Source: Nannochloropsis salina CCMP1776 (taxonomy: Eukaryota > Sar > Eustigmatophyceae > Eustigmatales > Monodopsidaceae). From it: a DNA stretch of 64,000 nucleotides. Position numbers and translations under genes: made by a program. Within the stretch, counting starts at the first letter, position 1. The number at the start of each line of letters is the position of its first letter. The stretch is from positions 876,884 through 940,883 of the forward strand of contig SDOX01000002.1 of assembly GCA_004565275.1 (NCBI GenBank), given 5' to 3'. Below the pieces are notes generated by a model. That model had not been told where the DNA came from. It saw nothing but the letters and a program-made list of their open reading frames with translations, and did no database searches. This document shows, one piece after another, positions 33,401 to 44,619 of this stretch.

Positions 33401-35431
33401 TCACTTCCTCGCCGCTGTCATTCCTGAGACGTCCCGGATGCCACCAAGCAAAGACATGCGATCTAAGATGCGCTGTGCGGCGCCCCTGGCCCGTGGACTG
33501 GTACAGGGTGGCTGCTCTCCCATCACTGAGCGACGGGCTTCTTTCTCGGGGTTCAAAAGCCGGTATCGTGACGAGGGAAGGTGGAACCGGGAGGTGTAAC
33601 GCGGGTTTGTGCGTAGAATCCGACCAAGATGCTTGATCTCGGCTTCTTTACGATGAATGTCCTCGATGAGTGCGCGCAGGTCCTCTTCACAAAACTCCCG
33701 CTCAGGGATTTCCCGCCTTCCATCCTCAACACTCTTCTCGGCCTGACCCACTCCACGGGCCAGACTCACCATCTCTGCATATTTTTGATTCAGATTGCGG
33801 AGTTCTTCCTTCAACATAGCTTCCACCTCCTCCAGTTCCGCCTGTACCGCCGACACCACGGCTTCCTCATGTTCCTGTTCCTCTTTATTCAACGGTTGTT
33901 GTTCGCATTCCTTCTCCATGCGCCACCGGGCAGCTAGTCGATTTGAGCCATTTGGTGGTACGCGGCGGTTCCATGCACGGGCGGTAGCTGGGTACGACAT
34001 AAAGGTCGCTTTGCTCGGTTCCACCCAAGCGCTGCGACCCTCCCGTCCTCCCTGGTACCCTGACTCGTGCTGCACCAATTCATAGAGGGCGTCCAGCACC
34101 TGTCTGGGCTCCTGTTGCTTGCACTCTCGCACCGCCTGGGAAAGAGTGGCCAAGAGATTGTAGGTGCGGTGGTGTGTGGCGGGCAGGAAGGGCAACATAC
34201 CACCCTGGCCGTTTCCAACCCTGGCGCTGGGTCGAGTAGAACGGATGCCAGGAGAGCGCGCGCCCGCCACGGTCGGGGCCCGCTTTTTCGCGCCCTGCGC
34301 ATTGTAGTGCTTCGCCAACTCCTGACTCATGTCCATGACGGACAAGAGGACCTCCCCGAACTTCTCGTTGCGATGCTCCAGCTCCAGGCGCAGGGCCGTC
34401 TCCGCCTCTAGAGCGCCTCGGAGCCCTTCGGTTGTCTCTTCTGCGACACCGCCGCGGCTTCGCAGCGTTCGCTCCATCTTGGAAATGCGATCTCCCATGT
34501 CCCGCATACGCCCCTCGGCCATACGTCGACTGTCTTCTTCCACGGCCAATCGTGCCCGCAGACGATTCGCCTCTTGAAGCAGAGAGCGCCGCTTTTCCTC
34601 TGAACTAGCTAATTTACTCTCCATCGCCTCCCTTTCCGCCAATAAGCTCTCGTACGCACTCTGGATGTGGACACACTGCTCTTGAAACTCCAAGACCTCC
34701 TTCCGTCGTTGCAATTCTGAATGGCGCTGCACCTCATTGTTTTGCTGACGAAGGGCAGCGTTTTCGACGATAGCGTCTGCCTTCTCTTTCTCCAATCGCT
34801 TGATCTTCTCCTGCAATGCGCGGAGGGCGCTCAAGATGGCCGTGCTGCTCTTACTTGCCGAGGAAGGTTGGGTCGTGGCGTATGAAGGAGGCGATAACGA
34901 AGCACTTGCTTTGAGTGGGGGGCCAGGGGGAGTTTCGAGACATGCTTGTGGGCCGTCGACTCTGCTTGAACGGAAGCCCTCTTGATCCTTCTTATGTTCC
35001 TGGCTTTCACAAGGGGGCGAGCCAGTGAAGATATCTACACTGCCCGTACGACGAAGGTGTACATGCGTCTCAGGAATCCCTGTAATTTGCGAAAAGACAA
35101 GTAATGTGACAAATGAGAGCGAGATAGACACCGGTTTCGCATGATTTTCACGCTTCAGAACTAGAGCACAACATAGCATCACAGAAGAGTTCAAACCATA
35201 AACTTCCTTAGTTTTGATGGACGAGTATAGACATGTGGCCAACTTTGGACGGGCACACCCTAAAGAAAAAAAAATTAAAGGATCCCGGCGCAAACCCAAA
35301 AAAAATCGAGACAAACCTTTGTTTCCACCATTATCATTCGCTGAGCTTGCACGTGAAAGATGGGTGTGACTGCCACGCACACTCAAGTCTGCGCCGTATG
35401 TGCTGCGGGAAAAGCGGTCTGGGCTTTTCAT
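33401..35431 (-). CDS. CEP57: CEP57-family centrosomal/microtubule-binding coiled-coil protein
   Basis: Probable exons 35431-35317 and 35079-33401 (597 residues); the donor GTTTGT is weak, but phase and acceptor TTACAG agree. After a Ser/Pro-rich N-terminus the centrosome-localisation coiled coil begins AILSALRALQEKIKRLEKEK, close to the CEP57 signature ISAIKTLQEKIRKLELER. Long coiled coils follow (about residues 165-330). A C-terminal coiled segment VVSAVQAELEEVEAMLKEEL then LRNLNQKYAEMVSLA matches the CEP57 microtubule-binding domain. The family links centrioles or spindle poles with microtubules. Cell role in this alga is inferred. Confidence 0.75.
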   Translation of the reverse strand: MKSPDRFSRSTYGADLSVRGSHTHLSRASSANDNGGNKGLSRFFLGLRRDPLIFFSLGCARPKLATCLYSSIKTKEVYGLNSSVMLCCALVLKRENHAKPVSISLSFVTLLVFSQITGIPETHVHLRRTGSVDIFTGSPPCESQEHKKDQEGFRSSRVDGPQACLETPPGPPLKASASLSPPSYATTQPSSASKSSTAILSALRALQEKIKRLEKEKADAIVENAALRQQNNEVQRHSELQRRKEVLEFQEQCVHIQSAYESLLAEREAMESKLASSEEKRRSLLQEANRLRARLAVEEDSRRMAEGRMRDMGDRISKMERTLRSRGGVAEETTEGLRGALEAETALRLELEHRNEKFGEVLLSVMDMSQELAKHYNAQGAKKRAPTVAGARSPGIRSTRPSARVGNGQGGMLPFLPATHHRTYNLLATLSQAVRECKQQEPRQVLDALYELVQHESGYQGGREGRSAWVEPSKATFMSYPATARAWNRRVPPNGSNRLAARWRMEKECEQQPLNKEEQEHEEAVVSAVQAELEEVEAMLKEELRNLNQKYAEMVSLARGVGQAEKSVEDGRREIPEREFCEEDLRALIEDIHRKEAEIKHLGRILRTNPRYTSRFHLPSSRYRLLNPEKEARRSVMGEQPPCTSPRARGAAQRILDRMSLLGGIRDVSGMTAARK

Positions 35432-36372
35432 TACACAAGGTACTTTTGGCTACGCAGTTTGTCCAGTAAGCCCCTTTCGATACCTGGTACAGGCACTGTA
35501 AGACGGGTATTTAATGAGAAAAAGAACCATGTTCGAATTTGAAGTAAGATTCTGGACGAACCAGCAAAATTTAAGAACCCTTAAGTGCAAGTTCCCTTTT
35601 TTGCCAGGGGCACAAGGCCCCCGTAGAACAATTTGGTGAGTGCACACAAGGAAGGAGCGATCCGACCCGGCGGCGCCAACGACGGGCCCATTTTTGAAAG
35701 TGAATCCATGCTAGTCGCGGGTCGCTTTGCAGTTCATATTAGGTCTGTATCATCAAAGCACGACTCTTTTAAGCTGTCAGTTGTAGATTTTTGAGCAGGA
35801 TGTGAAGGCCGCGCTCAGTCAGCCACAATTTGTGCGTGGTTGTGCCTTGCTTGAGGTTACCGGCCGGCCTGGCCGTTACTTTTTGGCTCGAGCTGGGGAG
35901 GGGGAGAGAAAGAAGGTCGGCAGAGACGATTCGGCCACGCTCTAGACATGCCTGAATAATGATTCTGGAGCTGTCTATGTCGTAGCTAGTTTCATAAGGC
36001 ATATTTGATGTCTATGGCGTGGCATTGGGCATGTAACAATCGTGTATGGCTCGAATCTGAGCCCCACGGGAGCAATATTCGCCTTGCCTCTCTGGGCCCT
36101 CCATCCACATGCGGCCTTGGCGTCTGTGATTTGGTTACGAGGAGACACAAACATTCCGAGAATTAACTACAAACTAATTCATGTATAAGATGTGACAAGA
36201 TACACGTAATGCGCAATGGATCGTATCATACTCGGATGCGTATTTGACTGGCCTGGGAGCCACGAAGTTTCAGGATTATCATCACTTGTTTACTTATGGG
36301 CCTCAGCTGTCCCTCCGGTTGCCCCCCCCCCCTTTAAAGCCCAAGAACACAACAGCGCATATCATCCATAAA
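35432..36372. promoter_or_regulatory. Divergent CEP57-like/acidic-protein region
   Basis: 941 bp. A 77-codon minus frame (36002-35769) starting MPYETSYDIDSSR is unrecognised and not annotated. The rest appears non-coding. Confidence 0.4.
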
Positions 36373-37295
36373 ATGGCAAGCATTCTTAGCACGAATCGTC
36401 GCCTGGTCTTTGTCTTCGGCGTTCTGATCTTTTTAATGTGCTTCGTCGCCAGTAGTATGGGCGAGAGTGCCCGGAGCGCCAGGAAGGTGGCGGCTGCTTC
36501 GGATTTCGACGAAGAGGAGACCGAGGCCTTAAAGGATTGGGGGGAGGATGGTGAATGGGACGAGGAAGAGGATGAGGATCAAGACTTGGAGGACGGCTTT
36601 GAGGATGAGGAGGAGGATGAATTTGAAGACGAGGAAGACGGGTTCGAGGAGGAGGACGAAAGGGAAATGACGGACTATGAAGCTGAAGAGGAAGATGACT
36701 TCGACGATGAGGGCCCGGAGTGGGACGAAGCTTTGGACCAGATCGAAGACGGAGACGGCCCCTCTCTGGACCTCGGGGAGTTGGAGGGCCTGATCGACAA
36801 GGAAGACCTCATGCGCAAGCTGGAGGAGATGGGACTTGACTTGGATGTAAGTTTATTCCGAATGCGATTCAACAGTAGTCTGGATGTGGCCTTTTCTTGG
36901 AAGGATACCTAGAGTGTTTTTATAGCCACTCGCGCAGAAGTCAACATTGTGAAGATGTGATAGGCAGGATGTGGAGGGCGGGATATGGTGCTCAGGGACA
37001 TGTGTTTGTGCGCCAGCATTTGTACGATTCTTTCATCTACACGTATAGTGCGTGATTCTTCTTTGTTGTGTGTCATAATAGCATGCACGTACTACCTGGC
37101 CATGGAATTCTTATCATGCGCAACTTGTGAACAACCTGATCTCATCACACACGTCTTCGCCTACCCCTACAGGATGTCCATATCAGCGTCGATATGGGCG
37201 AAGACGTGATGGAAGAGGACGAGGAGGAAGAGCTGGAAGAGGAGGACGAAGATGAAGAGGATGAGGAGGATGAAGAGGAATACGAAAACTTTTAG
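36373..37295 (+). CDS. Acidic secretory-pathway protein, function unknown
   Basis: Exons 36373-36846 and 37173-37295 (GTAAGT donor, CTACAG acceptor, phase 0) encode 198 residues. The N-terminus is a signal peptide or signal anchor (RRLVFVFGVLIFLMCFVASS). Most of the mature chain is Asp/Glu-rich, with short ordered-looking parts (LIDKEDLMRKLEEMGLDLD and DVHISVDMGED). The C-terminus is EEEYENF. Acidic tracts of this kind occur in ER calcium-buffering proteins and histone chaperones; the leader favours the ER or beyond. There is no family assignment. Confidence 0.75.
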
Positions 37296-38039
37296 AACAT
37301 ACGTGCACGGATTGCGAAACGCGAAATTGCACGAAAGTTCGGGACGTGGAGAGAAGGTTTGATTTTCTTGTAAGGAAGCTAATAGGGAAGAATCAAAAGA
37401 GGAAAAGCTGCCTTAAGAATTGGAGTCTCTGGTCATGAAAAGAAACGGATCCATGAGAAGGCATCCAGGCCTAGTCGCGAAAGTGTTACACTACGGGAGT
37501 CGTGAGCAGAAAATGGATCGAATTGGCTCACAAACATGAACAATATAAAGAAGGAAGAATAGAAAAAAGGGAGCTTACAACAAGAATCTGGCTCGCAATG
37601 TCTTTTCCGTCACTCAAAGCTTCCTGGCCCCTTATCGCGCAGCTCCACCAAATGGCAAAAGTTCTCGAATGATGCCTTGGTGGCTGCCAGTGACATTCAA
37701 AAGGAATATCTGAGTTTGATAGATTAAAACACATCAACTTAAATTCCTCCCATGGATATGCAAAATAAGGTCCACATCCGTGGTGCCCTCCCTCGTGCGG
37801 ACGAAGATGTGTCGGGAAAGAATACCCGGAGCATGCCATGGCCCCTGGTTGAGCTGGACATCAGACCTACGAGGTCAAAGCCAAGATTTATCAGCTTTCT
37901 AGTGATTGAGTCTCACTCATAGCCCATTACCAAGCAGGTATAAATAAAGTTTCAGGATTGACAATTTTCCTGTGACTTATCTGCCCTCTTTGGACCTCAG
38001 GCGTGGACCTAGCAAAAGCAACCGCACGTCTACGCGGTC
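37296..38039. other. Intergenic region before SmpB
   Basis: A 103-codon minus frame (37839-37528) has no recognisable motif and is judged chance. Part may be the 5' UTR or an upstream exon of SmpB. Confidence 0.4.
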
Positions 38040-38831
38040 ATGCGGCGGACTTCGAGAAGACAAATGGCTTGCGTGCATTGTAAAACAGAAGTACATGTGG
38101 AGATTCCCGACGTACAAGTACCTCTTGCCGTTTCATTGTCCGCCTCGATTCTATTTCTCTGTGTGGGCATCATTGCACTCGTGCTTCCGAGTGCGACGGG
38201 CCACGATGCTGCACCATCATGCTCCGCATTCTTAACGCCGCATTCACCGTCCTCCTTCCAATTGTTTGCATCATCTCTTTGGAAGTGCTCTCGGTGCTCT
38301 TCTATACCTTTCTCCTGTTCCCGCTTCGTAGTCTCCCGACACCTCGTTATGAAAGGCGCCGCAAACCCCCACCACACTGTCAAGCGCATTTGTGCCACAA
38401 ACAAATACGCGAAATCATCTTACGAGATCGGAAAGAAATTTGAAGCGGGTATCTCACTAGTTGGTACGGAAATCGGTCCGGTGGCTAGCGGGCAGTGTCA
38501 GCTAAGAGATGCCTACTGCCGGGTACGAGACGGGGAGCTCTGGATTCACAATCTCTTCATAGGGCCGCATAAAACGACTGGAAAGTATTTTCAGCACGCC
38601 GAAAAACGACCACGACGCTTGCTAGTGCACAAAAAGGAGATACTGGAATTGAAATATGCCTCGGATAGGGACGGACAAACCATCGTTCCCTTACGCATTT
38701 ATCTGACGGCCACCCACCGTGTGAAAGTAGAGGTGGCGATCGGAAGGGGAATCAAAAAGTACGACAAGCGAGAAGCAGTCAAGCAGCGCGAGATAAATCA
38801 GGGGTTCGAGCGGCTACTTAAAAACTACTGA
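38040..38831 (+). CDS. SMPB: Plastid-targeted SmpB (tmRNA-binding protein)
   Basis: 263 residues. The last 150 form a complete SmpB domain: AKSSYEIGKKFEAGISLVGT, ELWIHNLFIGPH, RPRRLLVHKKEILELK, TIVPLRIYLTATHRVKVEV, GIKKYDKREAVKQREIN. The KKYDKRE block and basic tail are those that enter the decoding centre. The N-terminal extension has a hydrophobic signal (LAVSLSASILFLCVGIIALV) followed by SAFLTP, the Ala-Phe step of stramenopile plastid pre-sequences. SmpB works with tmRNA in trans-translation, rescuing stalled 70S ribosomes and tagging the product. The start is the first ATG; an upstream exon or a later start (38064) is possible. Confidence 0.93.
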   Translation: MRRTSRRQMACVHCKTEVHVEIPDVQVPLAVSLSASILFLCVGIIALVLPSATGHDAAPSCSAFLTPHSPSSFQLFASSLWKCSRCSSIPFSCSRFVVSRHLVMKGAANPHHTVKRICATNKYAKSSYEIGKKFEAGISLVGTEIGPVASGQCQLRDAYCRVRDGELWIHNLFIGPHKTTGKYFQHAEKRPRRLLVHKKEILELKYASDRDGQTIVPLRIYLTATHRVKVEVAIGRGIKKYDKREAVKQREINQGFERLLKNY

Positions 38832-39211
38832 TTGGTTTTGGATGTAAGCTAGACAGGCGTATGTCGGGTAACATAATGCGTTTCCATGTGCAGGAAGTGT
38901 CCCCAAACGTCTTAAAATAATGTAAAAATTGGACAAACTTTATTCTTTGCCATGCACATTTGGACTTTTGTGTTTTGTCGCGCACAATTAGGGTGAAAGA
39001 GGGGCTTGCGCGATTCCCATAGGCAGGACGTGAAGGAGGGCAATGAGCGTCAAAGTTCGGTCCCACGGGCCCTGACTATTTCCTTAGACCAGGTCCTGTC
39101 GCAAAATGACAAGCCTTTGCACGCCCGGTACGCACAGAGTGTCTTCCCTCGTGCCTTTGGAGGGGTCAATACAGCCATTATTGACTGTTCACATCAGAGG
39201 CTACCCACAAT
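38832..39211. other. Spacer between SmpB and the BTB gene
   Basis: 380 bp with both the SmpB 3' flank and the BTB gene promoter. No other feature is seen. Confidence 0.4.
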
Positions 39212-41320
39212 ATGTTGCACTCTCGCCGATTCTGCTTCAAAAGCAACATCATCATGGTAGTGGGCCAACTCCCTTTCTTTGTCGTCGCTTCTCACACCAT
39301 ACGCTCAATATTATACGGCAAATATACAAAAAAAGAAATGTTCAAAGTTTTCGCCTCCTCTACCACTGGGTCGTCGGCCAAAACAATCTCAGTGGCGCAT
39401 CAGCAGTTTGTGCAGCGGGGTCTTTCCTCCCTCAAATCCCTCCGAAAGCGTCTCGTGCTTGTAAACGTCATTTTGACCTTTCTTCTTCTTGCATTAGCGT
39501 TGGAATCTCGCCGACAAGGGCGTCGTCATCGTCTCTCCAGAATTCTTTGGAATCTGTATCTCAAAGTACAGCGTTTCATATGGCCCTGGCAGGAGCGTTT
39601 GGTACGACTGCAAGGACTGAATGCGGGCTCGCGATTACTGTGGGCTAGCACTGGCAAATGCAAGGCTTTCTCCTGTGTCTTCTTTTGGGGAGGCGCAGAG
39701 GATGAGGATGGGGGGTTGAAGGCGTCGTTGAGTACCGGCGATGGAGATGGAGGACAATGCACGCGCAAAGTGGTCCTAGGAGATCGGGGTCGGGCCCGTT
39801 GTTCCTGGATGGTGCGACAGCAATTTTTGCGGCGCGCGTACTGTGACGTGTCCTTCGTCGTAGAAGGGAGGGCATTCCCTGCGCACCGATGCTGGGTGGC
39901 GGCCTTCAGCTTGCCTCTGTGCGCCATGTTCAACAGTGGGATGCGGGAGAGCCAGGAGTCTTGCATCCTCTTGCGGGACACGGACGCAGGGGCCTTCGAG
40001 CTCATGCTCAATTTTATATATGGAGGGTAAGGCTTATTTTTGGAGGGCATGCGGGGCTGCGAAGGGTATGACGTCGTGGTGCTGGTCATGTTTAACGGGT
40101 AAGGCGTCCGGTGTCCCATAGGGGTTCTCATGCGCCTCCATGTCTCTAATATACACGTGCCCAGACCTGTCGAACTCAACCAAGACAACATCGAGTCCGT
40201 CCTTGAGCTTTCGGTCAGGTTTGCCGTCGGCATGCTTATGGAGCAATGTTGTAATTTTTTGGCCTCGGCCGTGGCCGTTGACACCGCCTGCGCCATATTA
40301 ATCCTTGCCGACGTAAGTGTGTTTTTGCCACTATGGAGCCCTCTGATCCTCGAACTGACGACACCCCGTCTCTCTTTCTCCTACTTGACGCAGAGATACG
40401 ACTGTCGGCCCCTCCGGCGCGACACTCTCCTCTTTCTCGTTGCCCACCTACCGCAGTGCTGGGCAGCCGCGAAGGGCCACGTCGCCCGCCTTCCCCGACA
40501 CTTGCTCCTCGAGGTCCTCTCCCACGACGGCTTGGACCACGGAGAAGTCGTGGCGTTCCGGGCGGCCGTGTACTGGCTGGAAGAGTGGCGACGCACCCGT
40601 CCGGTGGAGCAGGACGAGGCCGAGAAGGAGGAAGAGGAGACGCTGGTGGAGGAGGTGTTGGGTCAGGTGCGCTTCCCCTACATGCCCGCCGCCCTGCTCG
40701 CGGAGGAGGTGGAGGGCCACCCAATCATGCAGGCAGAGGCGTGTCAACGCTTTATCCTGGAGGCCTACAGGTATCAGGCGATCTCGCAACGCGGACAGCT
40801 GGCGCGTCCGGTGCAGTTGGGGGCAGGGGACGGGGGGCGCCCCCGGCTTGAAGGGCAGCGGTCGCAAGGACTCGTTCATAAATACGCAGAGGGTATGGGC
40901 GTCCGCGCTCGCCCCCGCCGCAAATTGATCCATGATAAACGGGATGATGAGTGTGACCTCTTGGTGTCGGAGAAGGGCCTAGCGAGCAGACGGGTGTATG
41001 GCGGTGGGCATCACTTAGAAATGGAGGAGAAGTGGGGGGAAGAGCTGCTTTTGCCAGGTGGCGCGGGTACATTAGTTAATAGACACGGGACATCCACTGC
41101 CACAGATCACCCAGTGGTCTGCCGCTTGGAGGATCTCGCACTGCGGGCGGCTCGCTCCGAGGAAGGGTCAGAGAGGGAGCGAGTCGTTCTTCCAGACTCC
41201 CTAGCTCGTGCGGACACAACCAACGCACCAAGGATTGAATACTGTCTGGAGGAGAAGAGCAACAGGCGGGTTGAAAGGCTCAGTGGCAGCAGCAAGAATT
41301 TGAGCAGTACAGTGATCTGA
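39212..41320 (+). CDS. BTB-BACK domain protein
   Basis: Exons 39212-40026, 40165-40312 and 40394-41320 (donors GTAAGG and GTAAGT; phases agree) give about 629 residues. A BTB/POZ domain starts RAYCDVSFVVEGRAFPAHRC, continues FELMLNFIYGG and crosses into exon 2 (PVELNQDNIESVLELSVRFA). A BACK-like helical region follows (LRRDTLLFLVAHLPQCW, LEVLSHDGLDHGEVVAF). No Kelch repeats are present; the C-terminus is low-complexity. BTB-BACK proteins commonly serve as CUL3 substrate adaptors, but this is inference. The N-terminal 200 residues are unusual and include a hydrophobic stretch (LVLVNVILTFLLLALAL); the start is uncertain (39254 and 39338 are alternatives). Confidence 0.8.
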
Positions 41321-42390
41321 TGGGGAGGCGGTTGATGGCAAGAGGCGAGATCATCCGACAGGTCCTGGTCGATAGGTACCTATGCATAAACACATGTTAA
41401 AAATCGAACATCCTTATTGCACGTGAATGTAACCCTTTCATCAGCCCATGCCTCTTTTTTTTTGCTTCAATATCATTCGCTCCATTAGGAATTGGCACGC
41501 TCTTGGCCACCATCTTGGCCACTCTCTGTGAGGCGCAAACCAACATCATCGGATTCGTTATCCTTTTTTAAAAAGAGGGGTCCACAATTTCTCGTCTCTT
41601 TCTGTTTGGCGATTTGAAGTGGCTTAAAAACACGGTTCTCCGCCCCGTTGCTTGATGGTCATCAGACCATCCCATGGGCCATTTTAAAGTCTTATTTGAA
41701 ATGCACTCGCGGCGACTAAAGTTGCTACCCCTTACAGCCCATCTGGAACCATACATCCGTCAGTCTCCGTCGCTTCCACCATGGACACACGGCTTCGCTC
41801 TTGTTTCCACACCTAAAAATACGCACACGCTTGAGTCTGAAGCCGCATCCCCGCCCACCAGGCGGAGAATCCTCCAAACTTCCCAGAATCTCTATTTGAG
41901 CCGCGAAGTGGATTTCCAAAATGTAGAATGTGATTTTATAATTACGCGTAAAAGACTCCCTCATTTCCCCCTCCTACTCCTTCCATTCCTCCATGTCTCC
42001 CACCTCGGTACTCGTGAACGCACCTCCCCGTTTGCCTCAGGGTCCACAACCTTCGTCACGCTTCCTTGGTGTGTCCCGAGCCACCAGACTCCCACATTCC
42101 CTCCACTCCTGGCCCAATTTCCCCTCCAGTACATCCACAACCTCACATTTCGGGTAACGTTACGTTCACCAAGAGCACAGGCACACCTACAAATCCCCTC
42201 AGTTTGCAACGCAGGTACCATCGTGCAGACATTTGTTTCACATCAGTCTTTCCTGCTCGCCCACAAAACAGTGCCAAATGGTACGCTAGCGAGGGTAGGC
42301 CGTGCTCCCGAGTCGTTCCTGACTTTTCATTCTGTCGCAAACTTGCACTCTTTCCCCTTTCCCCCTCCGCCCTCCCCGGTCCTCATGCCT
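41321..42390. other. Convergent spacer, BTB and HSF genes
   Basis: About 1.07 kb. A 296-codon plus-strand frame (41674-42564) runs into the antisense of the HSF gene and has no domain, so it is not annotated. The rest holds 3' flanks. Confidence 0.45.
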
Positions 42391-44619
42391 CTACCCCTGA
42401 GATCGGATCTCCTTCCGGGTATGGTGATGGTGGTGATGGCCCACCAAATGTGCGGGGGACCCCGGTGGCTTGTCACTCTCAACCAACTCCTTGGCGTATT
42501 GAGTCAGCAAGGCCCCAAAGGCCGCACTCGCCAAGGGCGGGACAGCCCCCGTCAGGGTGGATGAGGAGGGGGGCACCGACTGCGAACATGAGGCAGTGGC
42601 GGGCACGGGGCCCGTCGCCTCGGTCCCCGCCACGGAAATGGGGGCAGACGGGGCAGACGTGGTGCCCAAGGCTGTGACCAAGGTCTCGAGCAGGCGTTTC
42701 TTGTGCTCTGGTGATAACTTCGTCAGACTCTCGGGCAGAAAACCGACGTCTGCCGCGCCCTCGGTCCCAGTGGCCCTGACCACGTTCCCGCCCTCTTGAG
42801 CCGGCCCCGCCCGCGCTTCTTTACAGTCCTCCCCGTCCATGGCCACACCGCCCAGACTGTCGTCGCTGCCGCTCAGGAGGATGGGCCGCGGGGAGCCCGG
42901 CGGCGAGGTCTCCATGGGGACACCGGCATTTGCCCCATGGTAGGATAAGGACCCCCCCGCTCTCGCGCCCGTCGCCCGCTCAAGACTCTCCGAGCTGAGC
43001 AAACCATGGGAAGCCCCTCGCTCCTGCGCGTGAACATCTTCCTCCCCATCCAGCTCCAGAATGCTCAGCGCGAAGTCCTTCTCTCCGCCCGCGCCGCCCT
43101 CTACACTGGGTCCCGCCGCCGACGCACTGTTCTGACGGCCGTCCTCCTCCCCCCCCAACCCCACGCCCAAGAAGTGATCAAATGCCACAGAGAGCTTCTC
43201 CCCGTCTTCCTCCTCCTGTCCACTCAAAAACAGGTGGCTGTGATCCTGGAACGCTAGCACAGAGTCAGCACTGCAGGTGTTTCCGAGGAGCCCCAGGCCC
43301 GCTCCTACCAAGTCGCTCCCATTGCCCTCTCCTTCCGTGGAGGGCATGGCCGACAGGTCTGGCAGCCCCTTCGTACCCTTGAGAAGACCCTCCTGGATGT
43401 CTCTCTCTCCATCGGCCTGCGGGGGCCCCTGCATCCTCCCGGCCCCCGCCCTCCCCCCCTCCCCCTCGGACTCCTCCTCCTCCTCCTCCTCGGCGTCTTC
43501 CTCCTCCCCTTCCCGCCGCCCTCCTGTCTGTCTTCCCGACGCCTTCCGTCCCCTCCGTTGCCCCTCCAGGGCCACCATCACCGCCGCCGCCGCCGCACGG
43601 TCCGCCGACACCTTCCTCTTCTTGGGGTCGGCCCCCTCCGAGCCCATCTTGGCAACCATCAGGCCTTGCACCAGGGACGTCAAACGGTCTATATCCGAGC
43701 TCATCTCCTGGATCCGGTCCTTGAGCTGCCCTACCTCTGTCTTCAGGTGCGAGACTTCCTGCTCGTTGCTCGCCCCATGCGTGGCCCGTCGGATCTGAGC
43801 CAAGAGCTGCGGCTTTCCCCGAATGAACTTGTCGTGCCGAAACTCCCACCACTTGGCATTGGCGCCGCCCCCGCCACCCGCGTTCGCCGGATTGCTACTG
43901 GCAGCGGCGTTGCTTCCTCCCTGCCAGAGCCGTAGGGTACCAGGGTGCGGGAAGATGAGAGCGAGACGACGCGAAGCGTCTCGGTTGCCTCAAACCCACC
44001 CCGCATCTACGCGATCATCGCCCCTTCCTCCCCTTTGCATGGCGTGCAAAACACACACGGATTCATGAGGGCAGCCTTACATAGAGAAAGACACCCACGC
44101 CCTGCTCATCCTTCTCCTCCGCATGACGACCCTCCCGGACATTCCCAACGCCCGACATACCTGTAACACGCGCACGTCTTGCTTTACTTTGCGAAAGCCG
44201 TAAAAGTTGAGCTGGCGGACAAAAGACGAGAAGTTGTTGTGACTAAAATACTGCGGAATCACCGTCTGGGCGAAGCTGTCAGGATCTTTGATCAAAAAGG
44301 AGTCACCCTTGCCCGACCACGCAGCGATTGAGGGGGAACAAGACTCCAGCATTTGGTATGTTTTCCGCAAGAACAGGGGTTGATCACGCCCTCCTATCCC
44401 ATTGTTGGTAGCACCCGCACTGCCACTGTTGGCAGCCACCACGCTTCCTCCTCCTAAGCTGCTGGTACCATCATCATCATCGTAATCCGCCCCTTCATCC
44501 GCGGATGAACTCGGCACGGGGACCGGCACAGGCGGCTTTTGCTTGGCAATGGCCGCACCTGAGCCTCGAAGGCTTCTCATGCGTGAACTGGTGCGTATCG
44601 TCGTGATTGCTGTGGTCAT
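42391..44619 (-). CDS. Heat-shock transcription factor (HSF family)
   Basis: Exons 44619-44161 and 43920-42391 (GTATGT donor, GGCAG acceptor, phase 0) encode 662 residues. The DNA-binding domain is split by the intron: PLFLRKTYQMLESCSPSIAA, FAQTVIPQYFSHNNFSSFVR, QLNFYGFRKVKQD in exon 1; WWEFRHDKFIRGKPQLLAQI in exon 2. An Ala/Ser/Gly insert of about 20 residues occupies the wing. A short heptad region (HLKTEVGQLKDRIQEMSSDI) follows as oligomerisation coil. The rest is acidic and Ser/Pro-rich, presumably activating, with a six-His run near the C-terminus. HSFs bind nGAAn arrays; stramenopiles carry expanded HSF families. The true start is taken as the first ATG in frame. Confidence 0.93.

Noticed and set aside
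35769-36002. 77-codon minus-strand frame starting MPYETSYDIDSSR
   Set aside because: Looks somewhat protein-like, but no family, no neighbouring exon and short length; left unannotated.
37528-37839. 103-codon minus-strand frame before SmpB
   Set aside because: Composition without conserved blocks; no splice or start context.
42420-42450. Six-His run in the HSF C-terminus as a possible tag from a construct
   Set aside because: It is inside a long natural reading frame, coded by mixed His codons in genomic context with no vector sequence nearby.
41674-42564. 296-codon plus-strand frame
   Set aside because: No domain, Pro/Ser/His-rich composition, and its end is antisense to the HSF coding region.
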